Part shown: piece after piece, positions 57,815-64,000 of the stretch
How the letters are laid out: each line of letters starts with the position of its first letter
How positions within the stretch are numbered: position 1 is the first letter of the stretch
Origin: Streptococcus suis
Lineage (GTDB): Bacteria > Bacillota > Bacilli > Lactobacillales > Streptococcaceae
Length of the DNA: 64,000 bases
NCBI RefSeq assembly: GCF_019856455.1
Contig: NZ_CP082205.1
Coordinates: 1,984,001 to 2,048,000 of the forward strand
Direction: 5' to 3'
Program-made: the position numbers and the translations under genes
The notes under the pieces: model-generated
The model's database searches: none
Seen by the model: the letters and a program-made list of their open reading frames with translations, nothing else
Told to the model about the DNA's origin: nothing

Positions 57815-59040
57815 TATTTTTTCTTCCTTAATTTTTTTCTAATTTCCAGTAAAACTTGAAAAATCTTATATAATATTGGCGAAACAATAAGATCGAATTC
57901 GCCGATATACTCTTCTACTACTGGATTCAAATGTGATTTAAAGTGATAAAGGCCTCCGTCTAAAGTTGGCTCTATTCCTCCTAAATTTTGCCATTTCACA
58001 CCTCGTTCGAATGCACACTTTGCTGTCTCCACCCATGTTAGTAAAGCAGGCTGATAATGTTTAAACTTTTCATCCATACCAGCATAGATATTTTCAGATG
58101 TTCCTGCAAAATCAATTGTCAAAGTACCAGCCAATGGAACTAACTTACTCCCGTTACGAATCAGAGAATGTATCATTTCTAATTCTGTATTTATTCTTCG
58201 GGTTTCTTTTTTATAATTTTCAATCTTCGATTGTCTCGTAGTGGAGGTGAAAGTCATGGCTTCTTTTACTAATTTTTCTTCAAGATAAGATAACTGTTCA
58301 TATCTCTTTGCTAAATCCAAATAGGCAACTACAATATAAGAATTTTCTGGATAGGCATTCAATATTTTTTGATAATACTCTCTCCCCCGCAAGCGAATAG
58401 ATTTGCGCTCCTCAGTCTTTTTTAATAGCTCTGAAAAATCTCTTAACAATTCCTCACGACCAATTCGAATCTCAATACCTTTATTACGCGCCGACCGAAT
58501 ATTTTGTCGAACTCGTTTATTTAGTGATTCCTCTGAGAAGGATTCGCTATACAATACTGCATGACAAGTAGGTTGGATTGTAGCCGACATGGTCTGCACT
58601 CGACCAGACCAAATACCTCCCAAATCAACAATCCTATCTTTGACGGCAAGTACATTTAATTCTTCTTCCCTATCTCCTGTTATAGTTTTACTAGATAGTC
58701 GAATAAATGGATCGAATTTTATAACAACACTGCGTTCTCGCAGGGCAAATTCTTTAATGGACTTAAATACAAATGATACTAATTCAGCATCTTCATAATC
58801 CATTACAGGACCTCTAGGTATATAAATCATCGTAAAACCAAATGGTACTACCAACCTTCTGATAAGAAGAGAAGCAACTGCCACTAATTTCCCATCTTTA
58901 AAAAAGCCTAGTCTCTCATTTCGCCACTCACTTTTTACGGTTGCCCACTGACTGCTCTGCAAGAGATTGGCCTGTGGTGATTGTTTTACAAATGAATCAT
59001 GTTCCTCAGCAGAAATGCCTATTTTATAAGTGTAAAACAT
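57814..59040 (-). CDS. murM: MurM-like peptidoglycan branching enzyme (Ser/Ala ligase)
   Basis: MurM uses aminoacyl-tRNA to attach Ser or Ala to lysine of lipid II; mosaic forms affect penicillin resistance in pneumococcus. The 408-residue FemX-family protein has LLQSSQWATVKSEW near its start, IYIPRGPVMDY in the first GNAT domain, and a coiled-coil insert in the middle (about residues 240-285). It is first in the murM-murN operon. Assignment of MurM versus MurN is by order and similarity. Confidence 0.82.
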   Translation of the reverse strand: MFYTYKIGISAEEHDSFVKQSPQANLLQSSQWATVKSEWRNERLGFFKDGKLVAVASLLIRRLVVPFGFTMIYIPRGPVMDYEDAELVSFVFKSIKEFALRERSVVIKFDPFIRLSSKTITGDREEELNVLAVKDRIVDLGGIWSGRVQTMSATIQPTCHAVLYSESFSEESLNKRVRQNIRSARNKGIEIRIGREELLRDFSELLKKTEERKSIRLRGREYYQKILNAYPENSYIVVAYLDLAKRYEQLSYLEEKLVKEAMTFTSTTRQSKIENYKKETRRINTELEMIHSLIRNGSKLVPLAGTLTIDFAGTSENIYAGMDEKFKHYQPALLTWVETAKCAFERGVKWQNLGGIEPTLDGGLYHFKSHLNPVVEEYIGEFDLIVSPILYKIFQVLLEIRKKLRKKK

Positions 59041-59108
59041 TGATTATTCCCCTTGCTCATAATTACTTTTAACGCTAATTAGGAAGGGCTTGCCCGTAGT
59101 GTCAAGCC

Positions 59109-59141
59109 CTGCTATACTAGTATAGCAGTCGATTTTGTCAA
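59109..59141 (-). promoter_or_regulatory. murMN promoter overlapping a 20-bp palindrome
   Basis: Minus-strand -35 TTGACA (59136-59141) and -10 TAGTAT (59114-59119), 16-bp spacer. The perfect palindrome CTGCTATACTAGTATAGCAG (59109-59128) covers the -10 region, and is a candidate operator. Confidence 0.6.
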
Positions 59142-59162
59142 GTATTTTGTCCTGTTTTCAGT

Positions 59163-59192
59163 AAAAAAAGCCTAGTTTTCACTAGACTTTTC
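59163..59192. terminator. Terminator after the MerR-like pseudogene
   Basis: AAAGTCTAGT / ACTAGGCTTT with a 4-nt loop is followed by T4 on the minus strand; A-rich on the other side. Confidence 0.7.
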
Positions 59193-59196
59193 TTAT

Positions 59197-59915
59197 TTAT
59201 TTTACACAATAAATCGCAATCGCTTGACTGACAAAGGACGCTGTACCTTCTCCTCCCACTTGATCAATAAATTGAGTAAACCGGTTATCTGCAATATACA
59301 TTTGTCCTAGACTTGCTAGAATTTCATTGGTACAATTATAAAAATTCTCACTAATATAAGCTTTAAGAACCTCTACTTGTTTCTGAACTTTAGAATCATC
59401 AGCTGATAAATTCTTCATTTTTCCAAATTCCATCATAATACCAGATATTTCTGAACTTATCTGAGCAAACCCTTCCTGATTTGTCTTAGCAGAAAATTCC
59501 TGAAAAGCTACGGTATTACCCCATCTTTCTTTAGCTTCCTCCTGGAAAGCCAACAAATCCGACTTATCAAACACTTCAAAATTCATGTAATTTTCTCCCT
59601 TCTGCTGTAAAGACTTGGCATGCTTTATGACTTTTTCCAAGTGTTTCTTTTTCAACTCCAGTAATCTAATCTGGTCTTTCAAAGCCGCTTCTCTGTCATA
59701 CGCCGCATTCCCTACAATTTTTTTATTTCTTTGAGAGGAAATTCCAATTCACGAAAAAGTAAGATTTCTTGCAACTTTTCAAACGCCTCATTATCATAAT
59801 AACGATATCTGTTTTCCGCAATAAAACTAGGTGTCAGCAAATTTATTTCATCGTAATAATGAAGTGTGCGCACACTGATACCTGAAAGTTGACTCACTTC
59901 CTTAACTGTTTTCAT
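59197..59915 (-). pseudogene. MerR/TipAS-type regulator with a frameshift
   Basis: The first part (59712-59915) is a MerR HTH (MKTVKEVSQLSGISVRTLHYYDEINLL... RYRYYDNEAFEKLQ). After PLKEIKKL it stops; reading on with one added A in a run of seven (59722-59728) gives KKIVGNAAYDREAALKDQIRLLELKKKHL and then the TipAS ligand-binding domain to 59197. So one missing base splits a normal-looking MerR-TipAS gene of about 240 residues, which in relatives senses thiopeptide-like drugs. Confidence 0.75.
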
Positions 59916-59937
59916 GGAAAATCTCCTCTCTATAATC

Positions 59938-59968
59938 AGTATAAGGGGTAACGTAAGGTGAGAGTCAA
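59938..59968 (-). promoter_or_regulatory. MerR-type promoter
   Basis: -35 TTGACT (59963-59968) and -10 TATACT (59938-59943) are separated by 19 bp, the spacing typical of promoters controlled by MerR-family activators; it lies directly upstream of the merR-like gene. Confidence 0.65.
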
Positions 59969-59976
59969 GGGAAATA

Positions 59977-60417
59977 TTACATTTTTTTCAGCTGGTTGTC
60001 CACAATAGCAATCTTATTTTCCTGGCACCATTCCAGTACAAGTTCTTTGTAACATTGTGTTTCAAAGGCATACCATTCTTCCAAACGGTAACATCTCTCT
60101 AACTCATTCTTAAAACGTCTAAAAGCACCGCGCCCTCGAATAGCTCGAAATAGACGGCCAGACAAGTCTCCATCAGTCAAATCAGAAATATAGAGCTCCA
60201 TAAATGTGTAGGGATTGAAGTCATAATAGGTCGGCAGCCGTACGAACCTTCCCGTCACATCCTCCTCAATCTCTTCTTCTAAACCTTCACAGGATTCAAG
60301 CCCCGTTTCCTCAACAGACAGATAGACTAATTCATCTAAATAGCTATCATAATAGTACCTATCACCTTGACTAATCATCTGCAACGAATCAACCACATCT
60401 TGAAACCAAACTGCCAT
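59977..60417 (-). CDS. UPF0158 family protein
   Basis: The 146-residue protein matches UPF0158 (YFxPYxFMELYI-type FNPYTFMELYISDL and LFRAIRGRGAFRRFKNEL motifs). Function is unknown. It starts 3 bp after the SWIM-domain gene stop, so they are co-transcribed, and is convergent or sequential with the merR-like gene. Confidence 0.8.
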   Translation of the reverse strand: MAVWFQDVVDSLQMISQGDRYYYDSYLDELVYLSVEETGLESCEGLEEEIEEDVTGRFVRLPTYYDFNPYTFMELYISDLTDGDLSGRLFRAIRGRGAFRRFKNELERCYRLEEWYAFETQCYKELVLEWCQENKIAIVDNQLKKM

Positions 60418-60420
60418 ATC

Positions 60421-62073
60421 CTACCACCTCACTGCATCTAATTCCTCTATCATGGCTTTGCGTCGCGGATACTGGACTTTCCACGAAGTGCGAAGACTTG
60501 TACTCACCACTTTCCCATCAGGTAAACCTGCAATTTTTACCAAATACCCTGCCAACTGACGATAGCGGCTTCGACTACTAGCCACATCCATCTGCTGACA
60601 AAGAGCTTGAGCGTAGGCATCTCGTAATTGCTCAGGCAGTTTCTCTGATAAATAGTCTTCAAATCGATCCAAATTTTCTAAGAACCAGTAACTTGCTGTA
60701 ATGCGGTCCAATAATTCCTGCGGTCGGTCTGCCAATTGCAACAATTTCAACTGCTGTGACCGGAAACGACCATCCTCCAGCAAATCATCTAAGTAGCTCT
60801 GCCATTCTTCCCTAGAAACATAGTCCCGTAACTCCTCTACCAGCTCCAAATCAGTATCACCAGCAGAGAAAATCATCTCCAGCAATTCTTCTCTGACCTT
60901 GTCATCCTGCCCCTGAGACCGGTAGATGTCCCGTAACTGCTGGCTATAATCCGACACCAGTCCCCTATACTGGGCATCCAGGCGCTTACTTTCCTGCAAG
61001 AGGTGAACGGCACGGTCTAGATGCTGATTTGCTACAGCCTGGGCAATGGCTAGTTTACGAAGTCCAGCCACCTCCCAATGATTGGCCTGGAAGGTCAACA
61101 AGTCTGCCTCACTAGAGTCCAACTGAACCAACAACCTGTAACAGAGCAAGGCAAATCGGTCACGACGGAATTTCCATGACCAAGAGGACTGGTCTCCTTC
61201 TTCTATCGCCTGCAAAACAGCTTGAAAATAGGTCAATTTCTGCTCAAGGAAGGTTTCTTCTTGAAACTCCATTTCCACAAATTCCATGAGAAGATCTTCT
61301 GCAACCTCATAGCCACTTAGCTGTTCTAAGCACCAGTCTAGTAATTCTTGGACAATCTTATCCGGAGCTACAGTCAATAAATTCTGCCAGTAGCCAGCAA
61401 GTCTATACAGCAGACTACCAGTCGTTCCATTGGAATCATCCAACTCTTGCTGGCAAATCTGGTGATAGAAGGCATCTGATACAGCCAAGAAATTCGCATA
61501 CTCACACCTATCCAGCAAAGGCTGGAGATACTGATGCATGGCCTTTTCCACGGCCCGTTCGTAATCCCTAGTCTGCCTATACTCTATAAACCCCATACGC
61601 CTGTCCTCAAAGGGACGGCCGAGGTCTCTGATTTCCTTCATCACATTTTCCACTTGCTGAGGTGTTAACTGGGCAGAGAAACGCAGTTGTAGCCGATTGG
61701 CTAGTTCCCTATCTTCTTGGGCTAATTCAAGAACAACAGCCCGTAGTTGCTCAACTGTCAGTTTATCCAGGAGCTGGGCAAGTGACACATCTTTGCCCTC
61801 AAGAGCTGGCTGGCTATCTAATTCAGAAATAGCAAACAAGACTGCTGCCATATGCTTGCAGTGGTTCATTTCTTGAGCATATGGACACTCACACCACATA
61901 TTGACCAGCTGACCGTGCTCAAAGCTAATCTCCACCTCATAGACTTGACCACCAATAACGTGTGCATTGTAGCCATCACCCACCTCTTCAAGCCCTTGAA
62001 CAGCATCGTCTAAAAATAAACTGCAACCCCTATCTACAATGTGAGGCTTAAAATAGTCCATCCAATTTTTCAT
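60421..62073 (-). CDS. SWIM zinc-finger domain protein
   Basis: The 550-residue protein has a SWIM-type zinc finger near residue 60 (MWCECPYAQEMNHCKHMAAVLFAI; Cys-x-Cys...Cys-x-His). The rest is a helical array (repeated L/Q-rich helices). SWIM proteins are found with helicases or in unclassified pairs; here it is followed by UPF0158. Function is unknown. Confidence 0.8.
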   Translation of the reverse strand: MKNWMDYFKPHIVDRGCSLFLDDAVQGLEEVGDGYNAHVIGGQVYEVEISFEHGQLVNMWCECPYAQEMNHCKHMAAVLFAISELDSQPALEGKDVSLAQLLDKLTVEQLRAVVLELAQEDRELANRLQLRFSAQLTPQQVENVMKEIRDLGRPFEDRRMGFIEYRQTRDYERAVEKAMHQYLQPLLDRCEYANFLAVSDAFYHQICQQELDDSNGTTGSLLYRLAGYWQNLLTVAPDKIVQELLDWCLEQLSGYEVAEDLLMEFVEMEFQEETFLEQKLTYFQAVLQAIEEGDQSSWSWKFRRDRFALLCYRLLVQLDSSEADLLTFQANHWEVAGLRKLAIAQAVANQHLDRAVHLLQESKRLDAQYRGLVSDYSQQLRDIYRSQGQDDKVREELLEMIFSAGDTDLELVEELRDYVSREEWQSYLDDLLEDGRFRSQQLKLLQLADRPQELLDRITASYWFLENLDRFEDYLSEKLPEQLRDAYAQALCQQMDVASSRSRYRQLAGYLVKIAGLPDGKVVSTSLRTSWKVQYPRRKAMIEELDAVRW

Positions 62074-62119
62074 GATTTATTTCCTTTGATTTTTCTACTT
62101 AAATTATACAAAAAAAATA

Positions 62120-62151
62120 GGAAGTTTTTCAAGTCAACGACAAAAACTTCC
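62120..62151 (-). terminator. tmcAL terminator
   Basis: GGAAGTTTTT / AAAAACTTCC forms a 10-bp stem with T-rich sequence on the minus strand. Confidence 0.7.
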
Positions 62152-62171
62152 CATTCTTTATTGCATTCATC

Positions 62172-63260
62172 TCACTCCACCCTCATTGGCACGCGCCCAT
62201 AGGTCTGCTCTGCCATTGCGTCAGCGCCCAGTTGATAGACCGCATCCGCCTGCTGGGTCAGGCTGTCCCAGGGCTCTTTGCCGATCCGCGTCACCAGGTC
62301 CACCCGCTCCTTGACGGTCTTGAGATAGGCCTGACCTCGAGCTGAAAAGCCCAATACATGGACCGCATCTGGCAAGGGAGTTTCCACCGCATTGACCAGG
62401 ATATAGGTCAGCACCCGCCGCACCCGCGCCTTGGTGTAGCGCTTGGTCGCAACAGCATCCACTAGCTCCTCGACGGTCGCTACGCTCCCAGTAGCAGAGC
62501 GGATACGACTGGCTAGTTCTTCGTTGACCTGAAAGACCTGACTGAGAGCTCGGTGGGTCGCAATCTGATAGCGGAGCAGGGGAAAATAATTTCTCCAGCT
62601 TACCTTGGTCGCCTCCTCAAAGAGACTGGCAGACGGTAAAAAGTCACGCACCAAGTCCAATTGGTCAGCACCCTTTCGAATAGCTGTCGCCGAGGCGTAG
62701 GTCGTTTCCACCTCTTCCGAGTGAAAACCAGCTCCCTGCCGTTGAACAGGGCTGAGCTGAATGCCTGTTCCAGCCACCGCCTTAGCATAAGCCAAGGCCA
62801 GAATATGGTTGGGCGTATCACCTGTGAAGGTTAGACCCGCAAACGCCTGCCACATAGCCTGGGTCTTCTGTGGATAAGAGAGATTGTCTGGCAAGTTTTT
62901 CACAAAATTTTCCATCTCTTCCGACTTATCCACATAGATATTCGCAATCTTTTGGTAATCCAGCATTTCTTCCGTACCGAAAACCAGTTTTTCCACACCC
63001 AGCTTGTGTAAAATGCTGATGGCTCCCTTGGCAAAATGGTCAGCCGACTGGACAGACACCAAAAAGGGCATCTCGACAACAAGATCTGCCCCGTGTTCCA
63101 AAGCCATCTGAGCCCGTGTCCACTTATCCACAATAGCTGGCTCACCCCGTTGCATAAAATTGCCAGACATAACCACGATTTTCAACCCCTCAGCCTGCTC
63201 CAGCAAGTACTTATGTCCCGTATGAAAAGGATTGTATTCCGCTATTATCCCTGAAATCAT
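62172..63260 (-). CDS. tmcAL: tRNA(Met) cytidine acetate ligase TmcAL
   Basis: TmcAL makes N4-acetylcytidine at the wobble position of elongator tRNA-Met from acetate and ATP. The 362-residue protein has the nucleotidyltransferase motif [13 protein letters not shown] and [18 protein letters not shown]. Start [13 protein letters not shown] fits an ATGA overlap with the stop of the upstream methyltransferase; the longer in-frame start would lie inside it. Confidence 0.9.
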   Translation of the reverse strand: MISGIIAEYNPFHTGHKYLLEQAEGLKIVVMSGNFMQRGEPAIVDKWTRAQMALEHGADLVVEMPFLVSVQSADHFAKGAISILHKLGVEKLVFGTEEMLDYQKIANIYVDKSEEMENFVKNLPDNLSYPQKTQAMWQAFAGLTFTGDTPNHILALAYAKAVAGTGIQLSPVQRQGAGFHSEEVETTYASATAIRKGADQLDLVRDFLPSASLFEEATKVSWRNYFPLLRYQIATHRALSQVFQVNEELASRIRSATGSVATVEELVDAVATKRYTKARVRRVLTYILVNAVETPLPDAVHVLGFSARGQAYLKTVKERVDLVTRIGKEPWDSLTQQADAVYQLGADAMAEQTYGRVPMRVE

Positions 63261-64000
63261 GCCTTGACCGCCTTGAAAAACCACCGCTGGCTAGTTTCTG
63301 TCGGCGCTTCATCTTCAAAGTCCGCAAAGACTTCCACAGAAGCAAATCCAGCTTCTTTCAATAATTCCACATAAGTTTCAATCGGATAGGTCCGCTCTTC
63401 ATGCACTTCATCCCGACGGATAAACCGCTCCTCTTGACTGTCCTCATCTTTGACAAAGAAGGTCAATTCATGAACAATGGAATACTCACGCTCACCTTCA
63501 TAGGTGTCCCAGACAAAGGCAAAATCCTCGTAGTTTTCATGGTAGCTATAGCCTGCAAACACTTCCTCCATTTGATAGATGGAGTGAACGTCAAAAAGGA
63601 AGGTCCCGCCTGTATTGAGAACAGAGTGAACGCCCTCAAAAACCCGCAAAACAGCTGCTTGGTCCGCCATGTAGCAAAGGCTGTCCGAGTAACAGGTCAC
63701 CGCATCAAAATCTCCAACACCTTCCAGAGCCATCATATCTGCCTGGGCCAATTCTATCATGACACCAGCAGCTTCTGCTTTTTTCTGGGCCAATTCCAAC
63801 ATTTCATAGGACAGGTCAAGACCTGTCACTTCAAAGCCCTTTTGAGCAAAACGTACAGCCTGAATCCCTGTCCCACAGGCCAATTCTAAAATTGTCTTGG
63901 TGTCTTGTGGCAAGTTCCGCAAGCTAAAATCTGTCCATTTATCATACAAGCTGTCGTCCATGATTTCATCATAGACCGCCGCAAAGGTTTCATAAGTTGC
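63257..64000 (-). CDS. Class I SAM-dependent methyltransferase (5' end outside window)
   Basis: The visible 247 codons include the SAM motif [24 protein letters not shown] (motif I), [13 protein letters not shown] and FLFDVHS. Reading continues to the window edge (..[17 protein letters not shown]), so the true start lies a few codons upstream. This type of methyltransferase usually sits directly before tmcAL in streptococci. Substrate is not known. Confidence 0.85.
   Translation of the reverse strand, partial: ATYETFAAVYDEIMDDSLYDKWTDFSLRNLPQDTKTILELACGTGIQAVRFAQKGFEVTGLDLSYEMLELAQKKAEAAGVMIELAQADMMALEGVGDFDAVTCYSDSLCYMADQAAVLRVFEGVHSVLNTGGTFLFDVHSIYQMEEVFAGYSYHENYEDFAFVWDTYEGEREYSIVHELTFFVKDEDSQEERFIRRDEVHEERTYPIETYVELLKEAGFASVEVFADFEDEAPTETSQRWFFKAVKA

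Overview
The window looks like chromosomal DNA of a low-GC streptococcus, most likely Streptococcus suis or a close relative. This rests on gene order and protein recognition only: rluD-lspA-cpsY, rplU/rpmA, rpoZ-gmk, stkP/pppL behind fmt-rsmB, gpsB-rnpB-rlmL-mapZ, recU-pbp1A and murM-murN all follow streptococcal patterns. Most genes are on the minus strand.

Layout. 1-7.8 kb: start of pyrR with its attenuator, small proteins, rluD-lspA-cpsY, an unrecognised three-gene cassette, rpmA and rplU with a leader, and brnQ. 7.9-10.9 kb: a truncated IS1182-type transposase, an IS110/IS1111-type element with a structured non-coding end, and a short repeat. 11-21.3 kb: stkP, pppL, rsmB, fmt, priA, rpoZ, gmk and rny, one long minus-strand block. 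21.4-30 kb: luxS, mapZ, rlmL, RNase P RNA, gpsB, ypsA, recU, pbp1A, rsmG. 30-42 kb is the mobile-element-rich part: a structured repeat, a cold-shock gene with IS630 in its leader, an ECF transporter whose S component is separated from its ATPase/T module by about 5.8 kb (a decayed VOC gene, trhO, a second repeat copy split by an IS110 element, an orphan gene, an IS982 element). 42-54 kb: yebC, a PadR/DUF2812 pair, a glucose/maltose-type PTS with a GntR regulator, malQ-glgP and clpL. 54-64 kb: a deformylase-like gene, a second IS110 copy joined to the 3' end of murN, murM, a frameshifted MerR/TipAS regulator, UPF0158 and SWIM genes, tmcAL and a partial methyltransferase.

How genes work together. 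StkP, its phosphatase, GpsB, MapZ and PBP1a are all parts of the streptococcal septal growth network, and MurM/MurN branch the peptidoglycan stem peptide that PBP1a cross-links. The PTS, MalQ and GlgP form an alpha-glucan/maltose use module; both promoters carry a CcpA/MalR-like operator inside the -35/-10 spacer. clpL has CtsR-like sites.

The most unusual signals are non-coding: possible guide segments in the 5' region of the two IS110 copies that resemble their insertion sites, two long repeats whose stems differ in sequence but stay paired, a family of short palindromic repeats next to luxS, stkP and clpL, and IS insertions that changed the csp leader and the MurN C-terminus. No rRNA, tRNA, CRISPR array or prophage was seen.
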